A DNA stretch of 64,000 bases from Tubulanus polymorphus (taxonomy: Eukaryota; Nemertea; Palaeonemertea; Tubulaniformes; Tubulanidae), in the NCBI RefSeq assembly GCF_964204645.1, contig NC_134029.1, positions 24,758,450 through 24,822,449 of the forward strand, given 5' to 3'. The number at the start of each line of letters is the position of its first letter. The stretch's first letter is position 1. Under the pieces are notes generated by a model. That model worked only from the letters and a program-made list of their open reading frames with translations, was not told the origin of the DNA and did not search any database. This document shows positions 1-9,973 of the stretch, one piece after another. A program made the position numbers and the translations under genes.

Positions 1-1784
1 TAAATTCAGAATACTAAAAAACCTAGCATCATTCGTCAATGGTAGGATCCGACCTGACCGATTTATCAGCCTCGCTAAACTCACGATTCATTTTCTGATT
101 CGTTTAATGTGAAATATGATGATATTTCGTTTTCAGAATTCTTACTGTTACACCGAGAACAATATATCACTGAACATCATAAATCACTGGCAATATTGAA
201 GTCTTATATTTAAAGATCGTATCAGCGTCAATAAATTTATTTTATGGCCGCTGGTACTAAATAAATTCAAGATAAAATCAATCGGGTTGCGGCTTGCTGT
301 TGGTGGAATTCTTCAGGAAATGAAACTGATTCTATAGAACGAACAGAGTTATTGTAAACTGTACGTGAACTGACCGGGTCAAATCATCACTGCCATATCC
401 TGCAGTTCTATCGATATATTATTGAATTATTTAAACCAGTTTCCATAAACCGGTCAAAAGTTAAACGCGTATTGACTTTCATTAGAGAGAATGTTATTGA
501 TGTTCGTGTCGGCTTCAAATATTCATCAAATAATATACAATTAATAGTTAAACTTAACTCAACCGGTTCAATCAGTTGATTTTTAATTTGTTTCACTCAA
601 ATCTGAAGCTGGGTTCATAACGGTATGAAATCAACGCAGGGCTACTGGTACTTCACCCCGAGGGGCTGGAGAATTTTAAATGGTTTGTCTTCTTAGATTC
701 TGTAAAATTACAATTGAAAATCAGATACAGAAAATGTAGAATATTTAGATTGATCTTTCGCGTTACTGTCTCATTGTGTTTTTAGAATGTCAGGGATTTC
801 AGACATTTGCTGATGACAAAATAAACCAGCAAAATATATAGGAAAAACACACACCGCCCGCCGACTCGGTGTAAATAGAATTAAGAGAATGCTGCGGGTC
901 CCGGTGAGTTCATATTCTTCCAGGTAACACTTGACAATGCTGTTAATTATTGATATTGAATTATGAACAAGTCACACAAGTGTCAACTGCACAACGCGAC
1001 ATGTTGCCGAGTAGCTCAATGACAACTTGTGTCTAACAACATCTCTCAGTAGATACACACCACGATTCAGGGACCTGCTTTCACCCAGGTCCTCGTAGTG
1101 TGACTGTCTCCACATTCCTAGTCTGTTGTACATCAGACACTAAGGTTCTTGGTGAATGACCTGCTTAGATATTAGACCAGTCTATGCTCATTTGGGTTCT
1201 ATGACCAATCTAACAACCTAAGACCATGCCCAAGTTGAGCCACGATAATCAGAGCAAATGGTATTTCATTATATCAGACATAAAACCACTGTGATATTTA
1301 AACAGCAAAGTTATATATATATATATATTAGCATATCAGTATTTAGACAGCTTCATACATTGTATATTTCAGATGGCTATCACTTTAATGTTTTTGAATA
1401 GCTGTATAAATAGCTCGCTCTATGAGGACTCTCTAATCGGTGATATTATTATTTCACGTTGTGTTTTGTCAGGAACATCCTGATGTTGGCGCGTCTGTGA
1501 ATGTCCAATTACCGCTGATTTTTAACTCATATTTTCAAGTTGGATTTACGACACATCAGGAAACTATACACTGTCTCGTTCTATTTCTGCGCTGGTTTGT
1601 TTTTTTTATGTGTTACTAATTCCAGATTGGAAACGCGCGAAAACAAATTTGCGTGACCACCGTTTCATCTTGCGATCTCTGTCTCGCAATTTTTTTTTCT
1701 CCAAGTTTTTTGGGAATTTTCTGATGCGAACTTTCGCTTGATCGAAATTTCTATTGAATAGAATTTCTATTCTATTAAATTGCT
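1..1784. other. Intergenic DNA, no gene recognised
   Basis: No convincing exon was found on either strand. The reading frames are short, AT-rich and lack a recognisable domain. The stretch contains a short (TA)n run near 1315-1328 and scattered fragments such as 1185-1240. That fragment resembles the inner part of the palindromic element family seen at 33,310, 35,985 and 54,567. Confidence 0.5.
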
Positions 1785-2150
1785 GCAACTAAATTCCACT
1801 TGATCGAAATGGTTTGACGGTAAAATAGTTGTAATTCTCACAAACAAAATGTGTTTAAACCCAAAATTGTGGTCGTGGCACCTCCTGTAATGTGGTTTTA
1901 TCATTTTATGTGACCACAGTCTGTGAGATCATGATCAGATCGAGACGGCAAACAAACCTTACACAGACCACTCATACGCGATCTATAGATTGACCAAATA
2001 CGTCGGATTTTGATTGTTCTGGTACAAACCAGTTTGTGGCCTGTACGACAATAGGTCACGTTATTGTTATGTGAGGAAGGTAGTGGCCCTACTGAATGTA
2101 TGTTCTGTACACGAGAATTTCACAATGAAACAACGAGCGGGTGGACGGGG
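1785..2150 (+). repeat. Direct repeat copy 1 flanking the GPCR gene
   Basis: About 366 bp that recur almost unchanged at 3965-4322 in the same orientation. Differences are a handful of substitutions and small indels. Weaker similarity continues for another 100-150 bp beyond each copy, to about 2290 and 4400. The two copies bracket the GPCR reading frame at 2320-3606. They could be remnants of a tandem duplication of a receptor gene with its flank, or long terminal repeats. I saw no retroviral or retrotransposon coding sequence between them, so duplication is preferred. Confidence 0.85.
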
Positions 2151-2319
2151 ATTTTCCTTTCCGATATAAGTCCGTATAATAATATTGATCATTTACTCTA
2201 TTACTACGATCATTACATTTTACAAATAGCAAATTTATTTTGTGTGAGAAAAAATGCAGTGCTTGAAACAATTTGATTTGATTTCTATTGTAAAGATGAA
2301 AGGTGCAGAGAATATTCAC

Positions 2320-3606
2320 TCATCGGATATTGTTTGTTTTGCAACAAAAACAATCAGTAAATGATTTGATTAATTGATTCCTGAAAACTTCCAATGTTCC
2401 GATGTATATAACAAAATTAATACAGAACACAAATTCTCGGAATGTTAGTAGGAATTTTTCTAACTCGAACCATAAAGTGCCGAGAAAAAATTGTAAATGA
2501 GGATTTGTTGTTCTGTCATTGACAATTATACCATGATTTCTTTCAAGCACTGGTCGAATGACGAACATTAAGTTGTAGATGCATTGAGCAGCAGCTTGAG
2601 GGAAAACTAGTAAAATATACACAATAACTACAACAAGAAGAGTTTTACTGGCTGAAGATTGATGACGATCTGTTCTCTTCGCTCTCATCTCAGATCTCTT
2701 ATTGCGTAATGCAGCAGTTAACACTGATAATATTACAATTATTACAGAAGGAAATATATCTTGTAAAAATGTTTTCGCAGCTTGTAATTGTAAGATTTGA
2801 GAAAGCCTCAAACGGTTGAGCGAATATCTACAAGAAAAACTGTCATATGTTTCATTGAATCTACGAAATTTGCGGAGTTTAACACTGTATATGATGACTG
2901 TTTCCAAGTTCATAAAATACGCCCAGACTATGACAAAACCTACTGCAATTTTACGCCGAGTGACGGTGAAATGTTTCATGTGAAAGAAAGGAAAACGAAT
3001 AGAAACAAATCTCTCGATAGCAATCACTATAACTGTGTAGTTTGATACAGATATTGCCTGGTTATAAAATAGGTTCCGAAATATACACGAAGGAAACAAT
3101 CGTCTGGGCAGATAATAGAAATAGTAATAGAAATAGTAAAGTGATGGACATAGTTTACTGTGTTTAGCGAATGTCAGATAAGTAGCGCGACATTCTCTAT
3201 AAAATCCTAGATGATAAACTACCAAGTCTTTCATATACCAAGGGAATTGCTCTAACTGAAACAAGACGACAAGTTGATCTGAAAACGCGAGAGTTATCAG
3301 ATAAGGGAACGTGTAACGAACCGACTGATATCTGCGACACTTTATCAGTAAAATTATGGTCAGAAAGTTGAACACACTTCCCGGCGGAAGCAAGAAAACG
3401 TATTTGAATGTTCTGTTATATTTATAAACGAAGTCGGTGAATCTTCTGAAAGCTATGATATAATCCGGTCTCTTCACAGCAGTGCGGTATATTCTACGAG
3501 TTGTAGTGATGATAGTGGTAAAATTATCCATGACAAGAATAGAACAGTTTGACGCGACAATCTGTGTAGTGACTGCTGCCCTCTCATTATGTGTTTCTGA
3601 GAACAC
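2320..3606 (-). CDS. Class A (rhodopsin-like) G protein-coupled receptor, single exon
   Basis: An open frame of 428 residues with seven hydrophobic segments: about 68-89, 100-118, 165-187, 210-230, 283-300, 322-343 and 390-412. Family marks are Cys164 at the top of TM3, ERF at 188-190 in place of DRY, an aromatic/proline TM6 (VFPQ) and NFVIY at 397-401 in place of NPxxY. The C terminus has a Cys pair (CC) suited to palmitoylation. The N-terminal tail has Asn-X-Ser/Thr sites. TM organisation resembles neuropeptide (FMRFamide-type) receptors, but I cannot name a ligand. The first extracellular loop is unusually long, about 40 residues, and contains a tyrosine-rich stretch at 147-155 encoded by a near-repeat. 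A 55-bp intron-like stretch exists there, but removing it breaks the frame. Intronless receptors of this kind are common in invertebrate lineage-specific expansions. Confidence 0.8.
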   Translation of the reverse strand: MFSETHNERAAVTTQIVASNCSILVMDNFTTIITTTRRIYRTAVKRPDYIIAFRRFTDFVYKYNRTFKYVFLLPPGSVFNFLTIILLIKCRRYQSVRYTFPYLITLAFSDQLVVLFQLEQFPWYMKDLVVYHLGFYRECRATYLTFAKHSKLCPSLYYFYYYFYYLPRRLFPSCIFRNLFYNQAISVSNYTVIVIAIERFVSIRFPFFHMKHFTVTRRKIAVGFVIVWAYFMNLETVIIYSVKLRKFRRFNETYDSFSCRYSLNRLRLSQILQLQAAKTFLQDIFPSVIIVILSVLTAALRNKRSEMRAKRTDRHQSSASKTLLVVVIVYILLVFPQAAAQCIYNLMFVIRPVLERNHGIIVNDRTTNPHLQFFLGTLWFELEKFLLTFREFVFCINFVIYIGTLEVFRNQLIKSFTDCFCCKTNNIR

Positions 3607-3964
3607 TATATAATCATCTCAACATTTCACATGCTCTGTTGAAATTACCCGTTACATGAGTCGCTTTGAGAGTTACTAAAAATCAATCTAAAATAAACCA
3701 AAGCTTCATATTGAAATTCACAGAGGTTTTTAGATTCAAATGTATACACATTTATTGCCAATTGTGACCTAAATTCTTTGTTTTATGAATGAAGTCGTGT
3801 CTCTGTGATGACATTTGAGATGTGGAAACAAATCTACGTGACCAATATCGAATATACCTGTACTGATATACTCAAGTTCTCACTCCTTTTATGATATATG
3901 GCATGGAAACACACAAAGAAAGATTCCTGTGATATTACTTAAACGATTCTGTAAATCCATTTTG

Positions 3965-4322
3965 ACAACTAAATTCCAGTTGATCGAAATGGTTTGACGG
4001 TAAAATAGATGTAATTCTCAAAATGTGTTTAAACCCGAATTGTGGTCGTGTCACCTCCTGTAATGTGGTTTTATCATTTTATGTGACCACAGTCTGTGAG
4101 ATCATGATCAGATCGAGACGGCAAACAAACCTTACACAGACCACTCATACGCGATCTATAGATTGACCAAATACGTCGGATTTTGATTGTTCTGGTACAA
4201 ACCAGTTTGTGGCCTGTACGACAATAGGTCACGTTATTGTTATGTGAGGAAGGTAGTGGCCCTACTGAATGTATGTTCTGTACACGAGAATTTCAAAATG
4301 AAACAACGGGCGGGTGGACGGG
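3965..4322 (+). repeat. Direct repeat copy 2 flanking the GPCR gene
   Basis: Second copy of the 1785-2150 block, upstream of the receptor start. It is nearly identical over about 358 bp, then similarity fades over the next ~80 bp, which contain a T-rich run and a deletion relative to copy 1. Short open frames inside both copies overlap the repeat and do not look like genes. Confidence 0.85.
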
Positions 4323-6039
4323 TTTTTTTCCTAGGTAATTTATGTCCATCATTATTACATTTCCTGTGTGAAAAAAAGAATCCAATTTTTCCAATTGAAT
4401 CCCTCTATTTCGTTCATGTCTCTCTGGATTGGATGAAGATAGAAACGAAGTGAAAATATCGATGAAACCAGTGATCGGGGATATATATGTTTTACACATC
4501 TACTGAAAACGAGAAAACTATAACCAAGGAATATTACCCCCAAAACTTTATACCCTCCTAACACCCCCCCCCCTGGCATCACACTGAGATATGAGATATC
4601 GGTGACTTCAACTTGCGAGTTTTTTTCAGATTAAAATCTCTTTTCTCATAATCCGACATCACTTTAAGAGTTTCAAATAAAGAGAATAAAAATTAGCGAT
4701 CACTTCATTCATAGAATAATCATTTACTCATTTTTGTACTAAAGAAATAAAACAGAATACCGAATTTCAAAACCTAAGATTCAAAAACCAAGGAATATTT
4801 CCCCAAAAACTGTATATACCCTCCTAACACCTCCTAACACTAACGCCGCGGGTCGAACTCGGTTATTTTATTCTACAGATTTGAGTACATTGTCAATCGA
4901 ATATCGTTTTACTTCATTGTGAATGTTTATGAATTTTCTTTTTAGGGTGCAATGCAATAGAATTTGCATGGACGAATTAATTTACTAAAAAGATATTATT
5001 ATTTTGAGCCACATATAACCTGCACTCAACTGTCAGACTGTTGCCCTCCACAGAAACAAGAACCATACGACATCCACCGATCTGCACCCAGTCCTCGGAC
5101 TGGTCGATTCCCTCATCCAAAACGAATTCCAATTCGGATCTTATAGAAAAAAACTTTAACATTTCGACGATCAGATTCAATGTGGCTACGAGGATCCGTC
5201 GTTCATCGTGTCGTCAATGAATTGGCGCCGTGGTGACATTTGAGATTAGAATAAACTAATCTATATGAACTATCTATATCAAAGCAACTATTCGCTGAGA
5301 AACTTCAAGTTTTTTCAGAACTTGATTGATACGAAAATGTTTCCCTCACTGCATCTGATTGAAGCGACATCAGTCGCAATTCCAGATGATACACACAATG
5401 TACCGTGAGCTCTCGACAAAGATACAACTACCATCAATAACCCGCGTGACTTCATACCAGGGATAAAGTGACATACCGGTATCTAAAACTGAGGTTAGTT
5501 GAAATATCTGGCTATAACACCGATTGCGTGAATTCATTGTATTTCCTTCACTGAAACCGACTGTGGCAATCGAGGATCCACTAGGAGCGCTATTATGAAA
5601 TAGACTACACTTGACTGACGTGAACTCAGCAGCTGGTAAGCGAGGATTCTATGTAATAATCATTATCAAGCTAGGACTCTGTAAAATGACTCATGGGTGA
5701 GGGGACTCGGGGAATATCATACATGTTTCTATATCATACGGTATTTATTCTAAATAATACAAACATTTCAATACAATAACATTTCAATTGATTACAACAA
5801 TTACAATTCTTCATGATTATTAATTATAAACAGTTCTCAATAAACAATGTATTCATTATTCCATGGTATATACATGTACCAACAGATATAGAAGAAAGTA
5901 TAATGGTATATAAATTGTGTATTGTGAAAATGACCAGAATAAATATTCTCAATTCATACAAATTGTGAAAGAAAAAAAATCACGTTCGTAGTTCTCAGAA
6001 TTGCACCCACGACTGAGTATAATATGAAACGGTTAAGGT
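4323..6039. other. Intergenic DNA with a small local duplication
   Basis: No supported gene. A ~45-bp segment at 4521-4565 (starting aaccaaggaatatt and ending in ccctcctaacacc) recurs at 4787-4835. There is a C13 run at 4565. Short frames at 4964-5180 on both strands have no recognisable features. Confidence 0.5.
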
Positions 6040-6393
6040 GTCTGTTTGTCGGTCAAGTGTCGGTCTAATATCTGCTTGTCGGTAAAGTGTCGGTCAGCTG
6101 TCTGTTTGTCGGTCAAGTGTCGGTCTAATGTCTGTTTGTCGGTCAAACGTCGGTCTAATGTCTGTTTGTCGGTCTAATGCCTGTTTGTCGGTCAAGTGTC
6201 GGTCTAATGTCTGTTTGTCGGTCAAATGTCGGTCTAATGCCTGTTTGTCGGTAAAGTGTCGGTCTAGTGTCTGCTTGTCGGTCAAACGTCGGTCTAATGT
6301 CTGCTTGTCGGTCTAATGCCTGTTTGTCGGTCAAGAGTCGGTCTAGTGTCTGCTTGTCGGTCAAACGTCGGTCTAATGCCTGTTTGTCGGTTT
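6030..6393 (+). repeat. Minisatellite at the 3' end of the F-box gene
   Basis: A degenerate tandem array built from alternating blocks of the type tgtctgtttgtcggtc and aagtgtcggtctaa, with higher-order periods of about 19 and 30-46 bp. The array runs into the coding region of the neighbouring minus-strand F-box gene. The stop codon of that gene (6373-6375) and its last six residues (KPTNRH) are array sequence. Confidence 0.85.
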
Positions 6394-7758
6394 CCACCGT
6401 TGTTTTAATGCCACGGATACGCTGTCAGTCATCGTACTATGTTTAATGACGTCATCGTCGTGAACCCCCCATTTTTCTACACCCACCAAACGATATTGAT
6501 CGTCGACCTTTCTGATCACCTCATTCTCATCTGCCATATCATCCCGAAAATTTATCGCTTCTTCCGATATTTCGAATCTGAACCAATTTTCAGATTTAGA
6601 TTTCGCTAAATCGATTACAGTTTTCCAATTTAATTTACTATAATGGACGAACGTGTGTAAATGATTGCAGAGATTCACTAGATTCAGCAGTGATTCATCT
6701 GCGTCGATTGTTTCGTTGCTGAGATTCACGTAACGCTTCAGAGAACCGGAAAATTTCATCGCGAAATCCACTATATCCGTTTTACTACAACGAGAATACG
6801 GCATGAAATACAAACTACTAACTGGCATTTCTATATTCAAGATGGCCGCCATATCCGGTGAAGGCACGCGATTTGAGAATACGACCTCGATAGACACGTC
6901 GCTGTGGTACGAGGAGAAATCCTTCCAACGTACGGCAGAAATTTGAGGAATCGCAGACGACTCTTGACGCGAATATGTCACTAAAATGCGCAGCGATTGA
7001 AGCCGTTTTCTGGGCATTTTTACGAGTTCTCTCAGAAGTTCCCCGCTCAACAGGTTCGATGGTAAACTGAAATGCGTTAAATTCTTGAACTGATCGATGA
7101 TTTCGACAATGCTCGCTGGGGTTTCACTAGCTCGTATCGCCGCCCAACTTGAACTGTCGCGATCCGGCCAAAATAAATTCAAATTTTCCACGGATGAAAT
7201 CAAATTTTCGTTAGAAACCAGTTTTTCGAATATATGATAACCTTGACCCGCCGAAGACGGCCAAAATCTCAGAGTAAAACTGTTTAATTTATCGCACGAA
7301 TTCAAAATGGCCGAAACGGCTTGTAGGTCTTCAGAATGAGCAACTCTACCCGTACCCTGTTGGCATGGATACATCGATAATGTCAAACTTTTCAAACGAG
7401 ATGCGTTTGAAATGAATAGATGAATAAGAGATTGAGATCGTTCATCTATTGGTTTACTACAACATTGAAATATTAGTTCAAGTTCTTGTACGTAACCACC
7501 AACACAGCATAACTTATCCTCGATTCTCTTAGCTTCGATAATACTCTCCGATCTAGGCTGATTCTTACGCATAACTCTGCCTTCATCTTCGTGGTAATTT
7601 CCACTGATTTCTATTTTCATACACCTCCATAAAGACGGATGATTGAATCTGGAGTTCAGTGATTTACAAGTTAAAGACGTGTTGAATCTGTCGTTAGATT
7701 TCAGAAAGGTCAACACGTGAACTATCACTACGTCCGGCAGATCTATCAATTCAATCAT
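6373..7758 (-). CDS. F-box protein (leucine-rich, FBXL/FBXO33-like)
   Basis: A 461-residue frame. The F-box lies at residues 3-50, beginning IELIDLPDVVIVHVLTFL and continuing through CKSL, FNHPSLW and the CMKIEI strand. It is the SKP1-binding module of SCF ubiquitin ligases. The rest (about 90-430) contains loosely leucine-rich segments such as LNSFTLRFW and LTHFSLPSNL. These suggest a substrate-binding LRR-like fold, but I cannot assign an orthologue. I chose ATG 7756-7758 because a pyrimidine-rich acceptor (tttttttcag) ends at 7769, ten bases upstream. The frame upstream of that is intron with no coding character, so the 5'UTR is probably spliced. The last residues and stop codon come from the minisatellite at 6030-6393. 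Confidence 0.75.
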   Translation of the reverse strand: MIELIDLPDVVIVHVLTFLKSNDRFNTSLTCKSLNSRFNHPSLWRCMKIEISGNYHEDEGRVMRKNQPRSESIIEAKRIEDKLCCVGGYVQELELIFQCCSKPIDERSQSLIHLFISNASRLKSLTLSMYPCQQGTGRVAHSEDLQAVSAILNSCDKLNSFTLRFWPSSAGQGYHIFEKLVSNENLISSVENLNLFWPDRDSSSWAAIRASETPASIVEIIDQFKNLTHFSLPSNLLSGELLRELVKMPRKRLQSLRILVTYSRQESSAIPQISAVRWKDFSSYHSDVSIEVVFSNRVPSPDMAAILNIEMPVSSLYFMPYSRCSKTDIVDFAMKFSGSLKRYVNLSNETIDADESLLNLVNLCNHLHTFVHYSKLNWKTVIDLAKSKSENWFRFEISEEAINFRDDMADENEVIRKVDDQYRLVGVEKWGVHDDDVIKHSTMTDSVSVALKQRWKPTNRH

Positions 7759-7867
7759 TCTATTCAATCTGAAAAAAAACAAAATAAAAAAGTTAAATAA
7801 CAGGAGCCACTTCCATAGTTCAGAACACAGTTTAACAATCAGAAACCAGCAGTTCCACACTTCTGGA

Positions 7868-8008
7868 TCCAGTTCCACAGTTCAGAACCCAGCAGTTCCA
7901 TACTTCTGGATCCAGTTCCACACTTCTGGACCCAGTTCCACAGTTCAGAACCCAGCAGTTCCACACTTCTGGATCCAGTTCCACAGTTCAGAACCCAGTT
8001 CCACACTC
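7868..8008. repeat. Short tandem/dispersed repeat in the 5' intron of the F-box gene
   Basis: Interleaved copies of gttccacacttctggatcca and gttccacagttcagaaccca, four to five of each kind. Very similar phrases (cagttctggatccatgcag) occur at 34,475-34,605 inside an SPG11 intron, so this is a dispersed sequence and not just a local expansion. Confidence 0.7.
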
Positions 8009-9019
8009 TCATAAGAAACTAACATTTCATTATTTGTTATTCATAAAATCATGACTGATGCGTGTGGTTAACCCTGTAGAACATAGCCTACACTGATCAG
8101 TTCACTTCTAATACAAATCTTCTCTTCAACGAAAATATTCAGATTTATAACTGAGTTTCTATTTTCTAACGTAGTTTTTTCCTAAACAACATTAATAAAT
8201 TGAGATTAAATGTATGAATTGATTGATAGTTTTAACGCAGTATAGCGCAGTATTGTAAGCCACAGGCCTATTCCAGTACTAGAGGTGCTGTACCACACCC
8301 AAACATCAGTAGACATCGTATTGCCACAGTAGAGACAAAAACCTTTATTCAGACTAATTATATACGAGTTTAAAATCCCAAATGAGTCTCACTTACTAAT
8401 CAAATGAGCATTACACGAATAAACTTCTTATCAAAAAAATAAAAGAAGTTTCTAAAATGCTATTACTCTAAATCCAGAGAGCTAGTTTACAGTCAAAGCC
8501 ATCGCAAAACTACATCAATTAGTAAATAAACCACTATTAATTATGTATCCTTACAATTTCAATAATTTTACCTTTATTTCTGACTTGTTTGATTATGATA
8601 AACACTGCTACAACGTCTTTGAATCACATAAATTTAAGTCGAGTGCAGAGAAAAGTAGCTGTCAAACGTATTCTCGAGTTAATGCAGACAGTACCGCGAG
8701 AAGTCCCGATAGTTTGCAACATATGCTCAAAATGAGAACTGGTGAAGTGAAATGTTGGAAGATTCATACTTATAATACGAAATGAAAGAATGTTTAGATT
8801 TGACTTAATATTCTAACCCGTTTTCTGTTTTCCCAGGGGCAGGTTTGGGCTAGGCCAAGGAAGCCCGGGCCGCATACTTTTGCCAAAATAGCATTTCACA
8901 ATACTTCAAACAAGTCCACCTAGAAAAATTCTGTGAAATTTGCCTCAGTGATTATACAACGTGCAAGTCTGATCGGTGCTGCAAGTTTGCGCGCGGTAAA
9001 CCTGACACCCGGTCTAGTG

Positions 9020-9090
9020 TAACGGGGTTCGTGCCGTGGCTGAGTTTAGCGATGCCATCAGGTTCGAATCCCTGCCGTGAGAGGATGTTA
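9020..9090 (+). mobile_element. tRNA-like SINE head (fragment)
   Basis: Contains an A-box-like tggctgagtttag followed by a good B box, ggttcgaatcc, at 9061. The cloverleaf pairing is not preserved, so this is read as the pol III promoter end of a tRNA-derived SINE, not a tRNA gene. Confidence 0.4.
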
Positions 9091-9564
9091 CACTGACATG
9101 ACGAGACGCCGACCTGATGCGTGAATTGTTGTACCGCCGCGCAATGGTGGATGAAACAATCTGCACACACGAGTTCGGTATGGGCTGCAATTCCGGGCTG
9201 CTATTGTGTCGTAATATGACTGGACAGCGGATAGCTGAATAACTGATCGCGTATTGTCTCTGGTTGTCAAGGTACAATCTATATTGAATAATGGATTGCG
9301 TATCAGTTCCAATGATTCCTTACAACACTACTATATCGGCAACTTCACCACATATTTATGAGAGCCGCCGCTTTTCTGACATGGTTTTGGCAAAAATACT
9401 CGGATTTATCAAATATAATTACTTATTGAGGGCACGTGAAACACAGTTATTTTCAAATGATGAACGAACATTTATAAACTGGAGATGTGGATCCAATTCA
9501 ATGGAACTCCTCGAATTAACATCGGTTTTAGGACTTGCTCTAATTTCTGTAGTATCTCATTATT

Positions 9565-9608
9565 CCTGAAGATGACTATTAGGATATAGTCGAAACGTTG
9601 AAATAAAC
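9565..9608 (+). mobile_element. Element end with CTGAAGATG-stem-GAAACG motif
   Basis: Reads cctgaagat, then gactat...atagtc as a self-complementary stem, then gaaacgttg and aataaa. The same architecture appears at 27,409 and 38,388 (plus) and at 37,066-37,144 (minus), with a related form at 31,861. These look like 3' ends of one dispersed retroelement class. The layout recalls the hammerhead ribozyme core, but only the 31,861 copy has the canonical CTGATGA. Confidence 0.5.
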
Positions 9609-9973
9609 TACTATCTCGAAGTTTCGGACTTTTTCGTTATAATTGTGGGATTCTCTCTACATGCTCAAGAGCAATTTATCGCACTAAAATAATGAGTAAT
9701 ATCTCAGCTCTGATTGTTCTATTGATGGTAGCATGTGTTAATTATAAGACACCAGTACGCCTATCATACGCGAGTTGAAAAATCAAACAATTTACGGTTC
9801 ACTCAACACCGAGTGTATTAGGATCTGTATGGGCATAGAGTATTGTCCTGTGTAGTCCAGTACTGCCAAGTAATTAAATGTATAAACAGTACTAGTACTT
9901 ATACACACCACAGTAATGGCAAATTCGTTACTGAGTGTTCTACGTAGATAAAAATACAACCGCAATCTGAAAC

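Larger units (their letters stand above)
8009..9973. other. Region between divergent F-box and NRF-6-like genes
   Basis: No firm gene. It must hold the 5' end of the F-box transcript and the promoter of the NRF-6-like gene. An 80-codon frame at 8543-8785 (plus) has no recognised domain. SINE-like sequence lies near 9020-9090 and a CTGAAGATG-type element end at 9565-9608. Confidence 0.45.

Noticed and set aside
3100-3160. 55-bp intron in the GPCR (donor ACA/gtaaac, acceptor ctgcccag)
   Set aside because: Removal shifts the frame and destroys TM3-TM7, so it cannot be the productive form.
1785-4322. LTR retrotransposon with the two direct repeats as LTRs
   Set aside because: The interior is only 1.8 kb and holds a cellular-type GPCR, with no gag, reverse transcriptase, primer-binding site or polypurine tract seen.
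8543-8785. 80-residue plus-strand frame as a gene
   Set aside because: No domain, no splice partners, AT-rich; not supportable.
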